In this document: positions 12,910 to 26,018 of the stretch, one piece after another | How positions within the stretch are numbered: position 1 is the stretch's first letter | How the letters are laid out: each line of letters starts with the position of its first letter | Source: Cavia porcellus | Lineage: Eukaryota; Chordata; Mammalia; Rodentia; Caviidae | Direction of reading: 5' to 3' | Length of the DNA: 64,000 nt | NCBI RefSeq assembly: GCF_034190915.1 | Contig: NW_026947489.1 | Location: 54,436,001-54,500,000 of the forward strand | Program-made: the position numbers and the translations under genes | Notes under the pieces: generated by a model | Told to the model about the DNA's origin: nothing | Databases searched by the model: none | Seen by the model: the letters and a program-made list of their open reading frames with translations, nothing else

Positions 12910-15900
12910 ATAACTGATATTTTGAAGTTATTTAATCTATCTTTTATTCTATCTTTTCATAAAGTGTTAAGTAATAGAACCTGTATATTTATAAGAATCA
13001 ATAAAACATAAATAAATTTTATAATTTTGCATATATGATGGGACTTTATAACTTTTCATTCAACAAAAAAGTCTATGTTTTAGTATAAAACGGAATAAAT
13101 AAAAGTTAGTCTCTACCCTGAATATACATTATTAGACATAGTCTGCTAAACACATGGAAATATATGTACTTGAAATACGTATTTTAGTGAAGGTGATTAT
13201 CTAATTCCAAATATAATCACTCTGAACCTTATCTTTATAATATTATGCCAAATATGTTAGTAATATTAATTTAACTTTAATGCTATTATGATCTACTTTA
13301 TTAGTGGTAGGTAGATTTGAATTTTAGATAACATATTAAAATGTTCTGCATAAGACAAGTATTTACTTTTTTAAACATTACCTTTTTGCTGAAAAATAAT
13401 CTTCTTGAGAGAAAAATGTTAAAAAGCATGATTTAATTGGGAGGGGGTGAGCTTGTAATGAAAGTATTTCATCCTAAATTTTTGACTCACATTAGAGGTG
13501 ATAAGCCTTGCTGAGAAAAACTTTCTCATGCGAGAGCCTTAGCAAATAGTTTCTGGATGAGACAACAGTTCTACAACAGTAGTATTGCCAGCATTGTTTT
13601 TGCAAACAGATCAGTCAGATCAAATACATACTCACCTGACATTTAACTTCAATAAAGCAGGGTTTTTAATCTGCCTTATTCAATACCCTCTCACTGTCTT
13701 GACAATAGTGTATGATAAATTACAAGTCTGATAATCCAAAATCTAAACATGAAAACTCATCTCCTTTGGAATCTTAGTCTCACTACAAAGACTCAGAGCA
13801 AGCTGATTCACCAGCGTACCAGGCATCATTACAATCCTAGTTAGTTTCTGTGTTTTGCTAAATTTGCGATCTAGTGCATGTGCTAAAGGCTCTAAGAATG
13901 AAATCATTTTTTTTTGATGTGATACTAAACTTCATCAGTTACAGTAAGAGGGCTAATACTTTCAAAACACAGGAAGATCTGACAGACCTATCATCATGTG
14001 TGCAAGGTCGCTGATGGAGATTTGCCATCAGACGTATGAACAAAGCCTAAAAGAAAGGATGAGATTTGTTCTTGAACTCTTTCTGAATAACAGACCAAGC
14101 CAACTCAAGTCTACATGAAATGTTTTCTTAAGGTGAATTTTATTGAACTCATTCTCTTTTTCATGATATAAACAATGGTACATAACCATATACTAAATAT
14201 AAGTAAATATATTTTTAAAAAGTATACATCTAATTGTTAACTGTTTCCTGTGTAATCACATTTGTTTGAGATAGGGCATAGTTAGAAAGCATTTGTTTAA
14301 ACAAAGAAGAAAATCAACAGTGAAAAGATAAATCCAGTGTGACATTTTTGTTTTCTTGAGTTTTCATTGAAAATTGTGTAAGGCTATAGAAAATAAATAA
14401 CTACAGTACTTACAGAAAAAAAAAAACAATAACAGAAGGCATTTTCTGTCTTTGCAAAGTTCAAAAACAATAACAGGGTCACACACCTTCTAGCAAATAT
14501 GTTTCATATTCAGGCTTCTCTCAGAACAATTGCAAAAAACTCCCTGGTAAAAGTCATGCTCAATAAAATGCAAACTTGTCTGAAATGCCAATATTTTTAT
14601 TTTGCTTTGATGACTTTCTCAAAGAATAAAAATGCTCAGTGTAGGGTTTTTTATTATTTGTAATTCCCTTTGGGAGGAAAAACATTTTGTCTTTTAAAAG
14701 CTCTACAAAGTTTAACTCAAGTAAACTCATCATTCTATATCCCATGAAAGCTTCAAAAAGACCAATGTATTACTTAATGAAGCTATTGATTGCTTACTAA
14801 AAATAAGAATTAGCCACTATAACTGTTACATTCACATGAACTTTATTTTCGTGATTTGAGTTAAACCTTGTTCTGATGTATCATATTTGTACTCTAATTT
14901 GATTTAAAAAATAAAGACCCTGGAAATATAAATTCAATGATAAGAAAAATAAGGTATTTTTCTCATTGCCATTTTGGAAATTTGAGTTAATAACCAGTTA
15001 TAAACACAGCTACCATAACCTCAAGTTTTGGAAAATAGAAAGTTGTAATAGTAGTTCTAAGAATTGGGGAAATGGATTTAACACGCATTACACAAACTTA
15101 GTTGGTAATTTCAGTCTTGCATTTTACTAGGTGACACTGGCAAGGCTCCTCACTTTGTGAATCTTGATTTATTCTTTTTTTTATGTTTTCATTTTCAAAA
15201 TGGAAAGTAACTCTGGTTACCCTAGAGTGACCACTTCCTCATGAACATTGGTGTCATGTAACTTCAAATAAAGACTTTAAATGACCAATATAATGTATCC
15301 CTGGCATAAAATATTTATACCAAAATGATCAAAATTTGATGTAAGTAGTTCCCAATATCACCTATGGACATATCTCCCTTTAGAGAAGGGAAATTCACCA
15401 AGTTTGCAAAATTGGTTTACCAGAGCCTTATTTTTAACAGGAGTTCTTTGAAGACAATAGATATTTTAAGAACCTAGGCTCTCTGAAGCCAATAGCTTTG
15501 TTTTAGATGTAGACTGTTGCTTTGCTTGTCATATTGTTTGAAAAAATAAATTAAATAATTCATTAGGTATATCCTTCTTCACTATATTCACAGGATTATT
15601 TAGTTCAAAACTACCTTCCTTGTGAATGTTTTCATGAATATATTCATTGAGAGGCTAAATCTGTGACCCTGAGCTCTTGATAAACTAGACAGTCTTTAAA
15701 AGACTATGAATACACTCGCATGTATTGAATACATTTAGGGAAATATATTCATGAATATAGTCATAAGAATACATTCATATTTAATGTATTCAAAATGAAT
15801 TTTGCTTAACATAATTATCTGATAAATTGGTAAAATTGATGAATTCAGTGCATTGTTCATTTGTCAGTTGATTCTTCTATAATTATTTTTGGTTAATCCA

Positions 15901-16374
15901 CTCTCAGTGAATAGTTTTCAGTGAATCAACATGGAGACCTTTCTCCTAGTCCTGATAAACATATGTAGTTAGCATTTCAGCTACTCTAGTGAAAGCCACT
16001 GACTCGATGCCTTCTGTGAAACTTGCGTGAATGATTGGCAGGACACCAACTTGAAAAGGAAGTGTGGGTACAAGTTCAGGTCTACCATGCACCCCACTTA
16101 ATGAGCCTATTCAGCCTTGCTGTTCCCCATTTTCTACCAGAATTCTGTGCCTTGTCAGTCTTCCTGGTCTGGAAACTGTGGCTTTATTTTGGAGAGATTT
16201 GTAGGGGTATGGCTCCTTAACATACCTGTTAAAGTCTGAGTTGGCTGCCCAAAGGATACTCGGGTTTTAGCTGATGATTTTAGGTTATAATCTACATGAG
16301 CCAGATCTAGTGACTAGCTACATAAACAGGTTTTCTCAAGCTTTTTCAAACATATTTCTAAGCTGCTGCATGTG
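12910..16374. other. A+T-rich intron with palindrome cluster near 15.6-15.8 kb
   Basis: No repeat family recognised. Two perfect 14-nt palindromes, ATGAATATATTCAT (15634-15647) and ATATTCATGAATAT (15745-15758), plus several diverged GAATACATTCA copies, sit within 200 bp. Confidence 0.5.
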
Positions 16375-16990
16375 AGCTGAAGCCCGTCACAGTGATCTCT
16401 ACCTAGCTGCAGGACTTTGTTTGGAACCTGGTAAGCCCACACCTAGCACCCCCAAACAGTGTGGAACCTCTATATCATCACTCAGGGCCTGATTGGGCCC
16501 TGCCCAGTGACTTACACATAGCCAGGAGCCACCACATGTGAGCTGAAGCCCACCACAGTGATTCCTACCTAGCTGTGCAGTCACGGGACTCTGCTTGGAA
16601 CCTGGTAAGCCTCCACCCATAGTCACCAAACAGTACAGGACCTTTAGGCCATCACTCGGCTCCTGTTGGGCCCTTCCCAGTAACCTCCAGGTAACCGGGA
16701 GCTGCCATGTGTGAGCTGAAGCCTGCCACAGTGATCCCTACTTAGCTGTGCAGTGGTGAGTCTTTGCTTACAACCTGGTAGAGCTATACCCAGAGACCCC
16801 AAGAAGCTGGAGAGCTTTGGTGTGCCATGTGGCATGAGCTGAAAGCCTGCCCAATATACTCCACATACCACTTAGCCTTACTATGCCTCTCAGAACCTGC
16901 AAGGGCCCTGCCCAGTGACCTCAAGGGTCTGGGGAGCTTCAGGGAGCCACAGGGGGAGTGCTGAAGGCCCATCTAGTGCACACCCCCCAT
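16375..16990 (+). repeat. LINE-1 5'-UTR monomer array, four units
   Basis: Units start with AGCTGAAGCC(C/T)G at 16375, 16541, 16714 and about 16837, so the spacing is 166, 173 and 123 bp. The last step is shortened by deletion. Each unit carries CACAGTGAT, CTACCTAGCTG, GGAACCTGGTA and GGGCCCTGCCCAGTGAC in the same order. The array lies just before L1 ORF2 sequence in the same orientation, so I read it as the L1 promoter monomers of this rodent lineage (inference). It is unlike the mouse A/F/Tf monomers I know. Confidence 0.7.
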
Positions 16991-17215
16991 CTAGGGAGTC
17001 TTTATGTGCAACTACGGACCCAGGAAATATACAAAAATGACAAAAAAAAAAAGAAAAAAATGTAATCTCAAACCTCCAGCCCATCCCAAACAAGCCTATG
17101 AAACATGGACATAGAAGAAAGTGTAAGCCATAGCCAAAATAAATCTACACCCAGACATATAATAAACAACTTCCCAGAATTTCAACTTCCCAGAAAGAAC
17201 CAACAGTCAAAAAGA
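16991..17215 (+). mobile_element. L1 5'-UTR end and ORF1 remnant
   Basis: Sequence between the monomers and ORF2: an A-rich segment (17041-17060), AGCCATAGCCAAAATAAATC and ACACCCAGACATATAATAAA. The last resembles the degenerate L1 ORF1-region motif ACCCAGACACATAAT. A normal ORF1 of about 1 kb cannot fit. A 13-bp direct repeat CAACTTCCCAGAA occurs at 17167-17179 and 17183-17195, at the probable deletion joint. Confidence 0.55.
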
Positions 17216-18072
17216 TAACCATTATACATCAGTTATAATCACTAATGCAAATGGCCTCAATTCACCAATTAAAAGAAACAGACTGACAGAATGGATCAAG
17301 AAACCATACCCAACCATATGCGGTATGCAAGAAACCCATCTAAACCAAAAGGTAACTCATAGACTGAAAGTTAAAGGATAGAAAACAATCTTTCAATCAA
17401 CAGGATCCCCTAAAAAGGCAGGGATAGCTATTCTGTTTGCAGACACTGTGAACTTCAAACCAAGAATGATCAAAAGAGATAAAGAACATCACCACATACT
17501 AGTTAGGGGGAAACTTCAAGAGGAAAAGATAACAATCCTAAATATATATGCACCAAATATGGGAGCACCCAACTATGTAAAAATAATATTAATAGAAATG
17601 AAAAATCAAATAAGACACAATTATAAGGGGAGACCTTAACACCCCTTTGACACAAAGAAATCAACTAGACAGAAAGTCAGCAAAGAAATAAATAATTGAA
17701 TCAAACTGTGAACAAATATACTTAGTAGATGTGTACAGATTGTTCTAGCCAACAGCATCAATGCATGCTTCTCAGCTGCCCATAGGACGTTCTCTAAAAT
17801 AGACCATATATTAGCCCATATAACACATTTTATTAAATGCAAAAAATTGAAATTATTCCATGCATATTATCTGATCATAGTGCTATAAAACTGGAAATAA
17901 ATGGCAAGAGAAACTACAAAATCTCCAGAAATGCATGGAAATTAAATAATACACTCTTAAACAATCAATGGGTCATACAAGAAATTGAAGAAGAAATTAA
18001 ACAATATTTACAAGTAAATACAAATACATCATACTGGAACTTATGGGATGCTATAAAAGAGCAAGAGACAGT
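17216..18072 (+). pseudogene. LINE-1 ORF2 endonuclease-domain remnant
   Basis: Frames across this stretch give recognisable L1 ORF2 endonuclease phrases: TNANGLNSPIKRNRLTEWIK near the N-terminus, QETHL, GIAILFA, ITILNIYAPNMGAP, SDHSAIKLEING and WKLNNTLLNNQWV. Frameshifts and stops break it, for example after the NIYAPN segment near 17640. Reverse transcriptase motifs are absent because similarity stops at about 18070. It is dead and could not retrotranspose. Confidence 0.9.
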
Positions 18073-18408
18073 ATGTAGCCACTTTTGATTTCCTTGCTTT
18101 TTCTGAAATGCTGTGTTATTTGCATTGTTTTTCTGTGTTCCACTTTGCTCTGTTTGTTTTGCTTCGTTTTATTCTCTTTAAAATAAATAAACACCTTATA
18201 ATCCCCATCACCAAAGGATTTGACATCGAGTTTTACTATCATTGTGAACCATTGTTTCAAAAAGCATTTCCTTAAAATATTTGAAAACAAAAAATTATAG
18301 AGAATCTTCAAGCTACTGACAGTGGTGAAATACCATTTGTGAGACATTAAGGTTCCCAAACTTTTTAGTTAGAGGTGTATACAGATTGTCAGCTTAAGAA
18401 TAAAGACA
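18073..18408. other. non-L1 sequence interrupting the LINE-1
   Basis: A+T-rich DNA between the ORF2 fragment and the next SINE. It matches neither ORF2 nor any element I know and marks the breakpoint of the L1. Confidence 0.45.
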
Positions 18409-18490
18409 AGGGGTGGGAGGGTAGCTCAGTGGCAGAATGCTTGCCTAACAGTACACCACCCACATACACATACACAAAAGAAATGAAAAC
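18409..18490 (+). mobile_element. ID-type SINE, old, sense
   Basis: GGGTGGGAGGGTAGCTCAGT and GGCAGAATGCTTGCCTA match the tRNA-derived ID 5' half including box A. The box-B half is missing and replaced by a CA-rich tail. Confidence 0.75.
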
Positions 18491-18711
18491 AGAAGAAAGA
18501 CAATTTTAATAAAGAGGGAGTCAGTTCACTGTATGTGGCTTGAAGAAAACTTATGTGTATTTAGTGATTAATAGTATTTTGGAAAGTTTTCTTCCCCTTA
18601 TGATGTAAAGTGATTTGCATTTCTCATATCTGTGAGACATAAAAGAGCCTCAGTCATGGCTGATAAGTTAAAACAAAAAGAAGTTTAGTTTAATAATGAA
18701 TTTAGAGATTT

Positions 18712-18834
18712 TCTTGCGACGGGGCTTCACTAACCATTTCATGCTTACTTTGGAACTCAAATTGACCTCTCAGTGATCTTCCTGCCTCAGCTTTCCAAGT
18801 TCTGGGATTACAGAGTGTACCATCATAGTCCCCA
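18712..18834 (-). mobile_element. B1-like SINE, antisense
   Basis: GGCTTCACTAACC, GGAACTCAAATTGACCTCTC, TCTTCCTGCCTCAGC, CCAAGTTCTGGGATTACAGA and GTACCATCA are the reverse-strand order of a B1/Alu-type monomer. Confidence 0.85.
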
Positions 18835-18835
18835 T

Positions 18836-19520
18836 GAGAGATAATTTTTAAGTGGCCAATCAATGCATGAAGAAAAGCTCAACAGTACTGTAATTAGAAA
18901 AACGAAAATTAAAACAACACTGAGATTCCATCTTACCCCAGAAAGAATGGCCATCATAAAGAAATGAAATAGCAAATATTGTAGAAGATGTGGGGAAAAA
19001 AACCCTAGAAATTCTAAGTGACCTACATAGTTCTCTTTAAGGTATCTCAAGGAATAAAGACATCATATTACAGGGATGAATGCATACCAGTATTTGCAGC
19101 AACACAGTGCACAGTAGCTAAATCTTAGAGGCAGCCTATCTGTCCATCAACAGAGAAATGGAAAGAGTAAATGAGGTTTATAGTCATGATGAAATACTTC
19201 TCTGCCATGAACAATGGGTGAACCTGAGTCTATGCAAGAAAATAGATGCATCTTCAGACCATACATTTTAAGAAAAGTAAATCAGATGCATGAGTAGAAA
19301 TATTGCACTGATTTTGTTATATGAGAACATCAAACTAGAAATAAATAATAAGTGAAGTAATAAATGTTAGCAAATAATAAGGGGATCAAGAAATGGAGGG
19401 AAGACAGAGGGGAGGGAAAGGGGTGATAAAGGAATTAAGATGTGTAATATACATATATATACTCCACATAAGAAATATGTACTGTGCACTCGGACTAATT
19501 AAAGAATAAATGGCACCTTT
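18836..19520 (+). mobile_element. LINE-1 ORF2 C-terminus and 3' UTR, sense
   Basis: Contains the late-ORF2/3'-end phrases ATTAAAACAACACTGAGATT, AGAAAGAATGGCCATCA, GAAGATGTGGGG, GTCCATCAACAGAGAAATGG, ATGATGAAATACTTCTCTGC and a G+A-rich 3'UTR segment at 19385-19430. Same orientation as the 5' fragment at 16375-18072, so both may be one element with its middle lost. Confidence 0.8.
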
Positions 19521-21784
19521 AAAGTCCTTGAAAGTCCTGAATTCACGTTCAGAAATTTTCTGAAACCTTTGTCTACCTATCACAATCTATCAATAGAATC
19601 TTGTTTTTATCATATGTGCCATGATTTATTTCAAATTAATAGAAATGCTAACTATCAGCTTTGGCGAATTATTAGTATTTTAATATCCTACAAATATGTG
19701 CATATTTTGTAAGTTCTTAATGGCTTCTGTACAAATCTACCTCTTTAAAGATGACAATTATTCAAATGTTTTCTGCATTTTAAAGATATTGCTACATTTT
19801 CCATTAAATATACCCTTGTTTTTCTTCTTTACTTTATTTTTACTAAAAGACAACATATACAAAAATGTACGTATTCTGATTGTATAGCTCAGAGAATTAA
19901 AAAAAAAAAACTATGTAACTAACACTTAGATCAGCAAGTGATCATTACTAATACCACAGATTGTTCTAAATTCAGTAATCAGTCTTCACCACAGGGTTCC
20001 CCATCTAGTAAACAACTCTAAGCAATGCTCATAAATAACTACTAAAATATCATATAATTGTGCTGTATTATGAAATTTCATTCGTAGGTCTGTCATTAAC
20101 TTTTGTGAAGAAATGTTCTGTGACTAAGAAAAAGATCAATGTTTACGCCATCCAGTTTTTACACTATAGATTATCTAATCTAACATAGATTTTCTCAGCT
20201 AATTGCTTTTATGGGGTACTGCTGAGTGGTATCATCATAACTATTTGTTAATATTCCAGAAAATTTTGGAAACAAAACACAAATGCTCTTGTCAAAAGCC
20301 TTATTTCTGTGTGCAGTTTCTCGCTACTTTAGGGAACTTCACTAGTTAGTTTAAATTACAAAAGTGGCCAAGAGTTCCCTAAAAGTTGTGAACCAGGAAA
20401 CGAATACAGTTCTATGATCCTGGCTCCATCTCCCAAGTCGACTTACCATTTATTTACTCCCAAGAGTCCATGAAGCTTCTGTCTTCTCTAGTGAGTTATA
20501 AGAATTTATTATTACTATCTTTTCAGCATAGATGTACTCTTTTCAACTCTTTTGAAATTTTTATCTATTTGGATATTTTATAACTATTGTGCTTTCTGTT
20601 TAGAGTTACCCAGAAGAGCAGGTATAGATGTATATACCCAAACACGCAACTTTGATTAACTGGGTATTTATTTTACTATGCTCTACATAAAATTGTTTAT
20701 AAAATTGGTATGTTGTCATTGGTCTCTATTTACCTTCATAGAATATGTATGTATTTTAGTCTTATTATAAGCATTTAGCACCAAGAGGAATCATATGATT
20801 CAGCTGGCATGAATCATTCAATTTGTTGACGAGAATTTCTGGGCCAGAGAGGTAATGTGACTATTTCACATTACATAGACATCTCTGATGCTAATCCAAT
20901 CAGGTTCCATAATAGTATATCACACTTTTCTACCTGGTTCCCCACAGTGAATACTGTATATAAATGAACACATACAAGAAAACACATCCAACTTATGCAC
21001 CTGATGACAATCTGTGAATCCAGAGTTGGTAAATCAGTATTTCTAATATAGTTATATGAGAAAAATGTTAAATTTACATTTTTAAATTCTATACCTTCAT
21101 TAGATGCTCATCTCATATGTTCAGGAATGTAAAGTAGAAATTTGAATTCTAAATACCTATGAAACTATAGTCATATAAATACTGTTTCAATATGCTCATG
21201 TATAGTGTTTTCCCCCTTATACTTTCATTTATAATAATTTCTTTCCCCTTATACTTTCCCACTAAGAGTAAGTAAAAATACTGAAAAGGCAGTTGACACT
21301 CAAAACAGATTGCTGTTGAATTAAAGATTGCTAAACAAAAGAGAAGTAGTTCATAAATACCTGGAGAGCCAATTCTTCACAGTTCAGTTCTCATTAGTAG
21401 CTCAGTTGGAGGAAATGACATTTAGTTGAAATATGCAAGTTTGCCCCTTGTGCCAGGAGTCAGCCAGAGAACAGGTAGGAGGGAGCTGGTAGGCAAAGAA
21501 ATACTTGTAAGGGGTAGGAGCTGAATTTGGGGCTGTTATCTGCAGCCGAAGTACCTCATTTGGACATTTTATTTGAGTAAAGGATGGAAGTTATCCACTG
21601 ACACAAATAAAAACAGAGTTCTATTAAATGCAAATAATGTGAGTTCTATCAAATGAGAAGCTATTTGGGATATGAGAAGCTATTGGGGATTATATAACTG
21701 AAATTAATAATTTCTAGTCAAACTAAATGTTTATACCATAGTGTAATATTTTACAATGGTATTTTCTGCATTCCAATATCTCAT
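19521..21784. other. intron, nothing recognised
   Basis: A+T-rich unique-looking DNA. The phrase CCCCTTATACTTTC occurs twice (around 21213 and 21246), a small local duplication. An A10 run sits near 19900. Confidence 0.5.
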
Positions 21785-21909
21785 AGTAGTGATTTCTTAT
21801 TTTGTTTTGATTTGATTTTTTGGTACCAGGGATCAGATTCACGACATAGCCCTTGCCAGGCAGGCACTTACACAGCTGAGCTAAATCCTCAGTCAGTAGT
21901 GATATTCTT
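21785..21909 (-). mobile_element. ID-type SINE, antisense, diverged
   Basis: TTTTTTGGTACCAGGGATCAGATTC to GCTGAGCTAAATCCTCAG. Imperfect flanking repeats (AGTAGTGATTTCTT at 21785 and AGTAGTGATATTCTTT at 21895) look like an aged target duplication. The short T tail agrees with greater age. Confidence 0.85.
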
Positions 21910-24900
21910 TAACCTGGGAATTTCTGAGCCCCTGAATCACCACATAACTAACCTATCTAACTTAAAAGCAACTCTCTATCGAAAGAAATACACTTAAATT
22001 CACAATTCTGCATGGTCATTTTGAAATCAAGACTTTAAACACATTTACAAAAACAGGAAATTTCATGATATCTACTGTTTGAATGAAAATTGGTCTTAAA
22101 TCGCTCAATAGATAACTTTAAGCTTTTGTTTTATAAAGTTTTAGGAAAAATGACTTTTAAGTGATACAGTGGCTACACTGTCTTTATTTTTCTTCACTGG
22201 TGGTATTTCTATTATTCTTTCTCTAGGATATTCCTGTTGTACTACTTTTATAATACTAGCATGACTGAATAGAAGAAGCATTAACCAGTAACATTGTATG
22301 ATTATTTTCTTTTTAATGTGTAAAAGGACAGAATCTATGTGCTTTTTGGTATATGGAAAAATGTTAAGGTCGCTGGTAATTGATAATTCTTTGGCAGGGT
22401 TATCCCATCCTTGGGGCTAGTGATGAACAATTGCAATCTCATGGTACTATCAGGTTATGGGAAATAAGGGGATGCTTATATTTAGGGGGCTTCTTGTAAA
22501 ACGGCCCTGTTAGAATCAACAGCCATCTCAGTTACACTCTGATTTCTCCATTTATTTTTTAGTTTCCTCCTGATCAACTTACCCTTAATTTATAAAATAT
22601 AATGGAGTATTTCATAGAAATTATAAGATATAACTATTCATATTTGAATCTGATTAGAATGTACAGTAAAGCAAATTTCTGAGAAACCACCATGGTTGTT
22701 ACTAAACTTTTCACAGTTCCTCTTGTGTACAGCTCCTCAGAAAACATTATAAAATTTGATCTGAGTGTCCTTGGCAATTGAGCAAAGTCTATTTTCTATT
22801 TAAAAAAAAAAAAGGATGATGTGATTTTATGCCATCAGAGAAATTGTAAGATATTGCATTTGTCTCAAGCATATGGAGAATGAAGATAAACTATAACAAT
22901 AACTTAGCCAATTTAGACTTCAGAAATAAATTATAGTATTAAGAACAACAAAAACTTATTTTTCTCAAACTAATATAGCAATTTTATAACAACAAATTTC
23001 TACTTAAAACAGAAACAAAAAACCTACTGTAAAGCACTCACTGAATAAGTTTGAAATATGCCAGTGAGCTGGCATATTTATTTTTGAAATTCAAGGAATA
23101 GAAAATATAATATTTAAGTCTTTAATTAAAAAATAGAAAAATAACACCCTAAAAAGCATCAATAGTAGTATTTTCATTGTGCAATACAGTCAACTGTTGC
23201 AATTGAAGGAGAATGAGCACATAAATGGGCCTTCTAACCACAAAAGACATAATTTAAAAAATGGTATACATCTTTTGGGTTTATAAGAATAATACGTTTT
23301 TTTCTTAAGGCAAGACTAACAGTTGTCATTAGCTTTTCCATAAAATCATGGCTCCAAATCCTTTGTTGTGTAGCTGACCTACCTATGAATCATATTTCAT
23401 TGTTCCATTCCTCACCCCCCATGTTCCATCCATTAAACTCCAATCATTAATCACTTCCAGACTCTCGAGGTGACATCTGCTGTTGTGTTTGCTTTTCTTG
23501 ATATCGCAGATGCACTTTGAAGCGTTGACTAACCCCTTTTTCTTGAAATAATCTCTTCCTTAACACCACATTATTGTTTTCTCCCTACTTCACTACCTGC
23601 TCTGTCTCAGTATTCTTTTCTGTGTTAAAAAAGAATTCGTGTCTCTTATTAAATCAAGCTTAGCAAGAATTCATTCAGAACCATTATGATAGATATCAGG
23701 ACCATTGCAAAAAATTTTGCAGCAGGAGAGATTGAACTCAAGTTCTGAATACAACAGCAACAAGTGGGAATAGATAGCTAGGGAGCAGGTTAAGAAACAA
23801 TAGAGAAAGAATTGCTAAGAGTAAAAAATCAGGTGGATTCTGTCTTTGAAGTGGAAGGGCATTTTGTTCTTGTCTGAGAATAAGTAAGGACTAAAACAAT
23901 TAGCTACTTTCTATGAAAATTTGTCATTGGGATAGTTATCTAATTTTTAACATCCTAAACCAATGGTAGCAAAACTTTGACATGTATGCTACATTAGGCT
24001 ATTTTTTATCACTGAAACTTCTAGAAGGTTCACCATCATTGTCCTAAACTACTGATCTCCAAAAGCTCCACATAGTAATTCCTAGTGTAATTGAGTTTCC
24101 TTTGTATAATAGTAAGTAAAGTCATACTATGAATGGGCTTCCCCTAGTTTAATAGTCTAGAAAACAAGATAAGGGGCATTGAATAAAATATTGTTGAATT
24201 TAAACATAATCATTACTTTGATTCTATTTTTAAATACTTACCTAGTTTGGAAGTTAAAAACTACATATAATTTCTTCTTGGTAGTCTATATATAGTTATA
24301 GTTACACTCTGAAAGTTCACTGTGAGCACTGACTTAGCTAAAACCAAAGCATTTTGTTCTACGGGGAATACAGGGTTAAGTTCCTACAAGTCTCTGATCT
24401 CAACATTGGCATCAACTGATCAATACATAACCTTGTTTACTGGGCGCTTCTGTTTAAGGTTACTTTCTGTACTATTTATTTGGTATTTAAATGCTATTGA
24501 TTGATAAATATTGACTACATAGCTAACAGCATAAGATAAGCTGATACCTGAATGCAGGCCAGTCTAACAGACATATCTTCTCTCCACAGAGCACACTTTT
24601 ACACTCAAAACCCCTAAGGAGCACTTCAACACCACATTTGAGGACCATTTTAAACTGCGTAATCATTAAAAAAGCACACAACCCCATACATCATGGCATG
24701 CAATACACAATGAAAGGAGTTCTTCTCTGCAGGAGGAGGGCTGGAACAAAGGGCAGAGGGTTGTGTTGTTTTCCTCAGTGGGGAAGTTGTGCATCCACTA
24801 ACCCCTCTTCTTCACTATTCTCTATGTGCAGAAATCTGTGAGTGACTATGAAAACACCACTGCTACAGATCTGGGTTTTACAAGTAAATTTTAGCCACCA

Positions 24901-25019
24901 AGACAAAATATTCACAAATATTGAATCTTCAAATAATGAGAACCAACTGTTTATGAAATTCATTGATCTTAAATATGAAAGTGAATGAATGTTGATATGT
25001 ATATGTGTTTAAGCAACCA
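21910..25019. other. intron; possible old LINE phrase near 23.5 kb
   Basis: Mostly unrecognised. CTTGAAATAATCTCTTCCTT, AACACCACATTATTG and TTTTCTCCCTACTTC at 23545-23590 resemble a widely shared ancient repeat segment, without a confident family. Confidence 0.4.
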
Positions 25020-25969
25020 ACAAGCACACTATTGAGATATGCAACATTTCCATTAGCTCAGAAAGTTCCTCATGCAAAACTATAGTTCATTCCCACTTTA
25101 CACAAGCAAACTCTTCCCCACCATAGATAACAAATGTTCTAGTTTCTATCACCAAAACTTAGTTCTGCCTAGTATTAAATCTCATACAAAAGGATTTATA
25201 TAAAATGTTATTTTTTCCAGTAACAGTGTTTTTGAAATCTGTTCATTATGTTGCTTCTATCACATTCTCATTCTTTTAATTCCTTGTGAACATCTCCTTC
25301 TTTGAGTTGTATTACATAGATATATAGTAATTTAAAGTTTGAGACTGTTCTAAAGAAGTCTATAGAAGTAATTTTGCAACACATATTTTTATTCTGTGGA
25401 GTGCTTAAGGTGAGACTTTGCTGATTCATGGGCCCAACACATGCTTAAATTTATTTAAATACTGCCTGAATTTCTCAAAGTGGTTGCATAATTTTATACT
25501 TCCACCAGGAAGCCATGAGAAGTCAAATTAAACCAGATCCAAATAAATCATTTTAATTTTTAGCCATTGAAAACGTAGAAAATTGTATAATATTATTTTC
25601 ATCCTGAAAATGAATACTGTCAAGCACTTTTTCATGTACTTATGAATAATGATTAGCTCTTGATTTCTGCTATAGCTAGTGCAAATTTTGTTTTCTAATT
25701 ATTTATTTTAGTATACTTAGTATAATTTTAATATACTCTATATTCAGATATATATGATGCGAATATTTTCTCCTAGCTTCGGACTACTTTGAATTTCCTG
25801 AAATATATTAACTTGTGGGCGAAAGCTTTTAGATGATTCCCAATTTACAAGTGATTTTAATGCCCTCTGTAAAATTCTGTTGACTCGAGGTCCTGAGCAT
25901 ATCATTTCTTTCCTATAGGCAACTTTGTAATTTTGAGTTTTCTGTTTTGGTCTAAAATCCATCTAGAGG

Positions 25970-26018
<49 letters not shown>

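Noticed and set aside
17448..18088. Apparent protein with an endonuclease-like segment as a host gene
   Set aside because: Motifs are those of LINE-1 ORF2. Frames are broken and the reverse transcriptase is absent.
23660..23900. Possible LTR-derived segment (TATCAGGACCATTGC, GCAGCAGGAGAGATTGAAC)
   Set aside because: Suggestive of a retroelement but no family or boundary could be supported.
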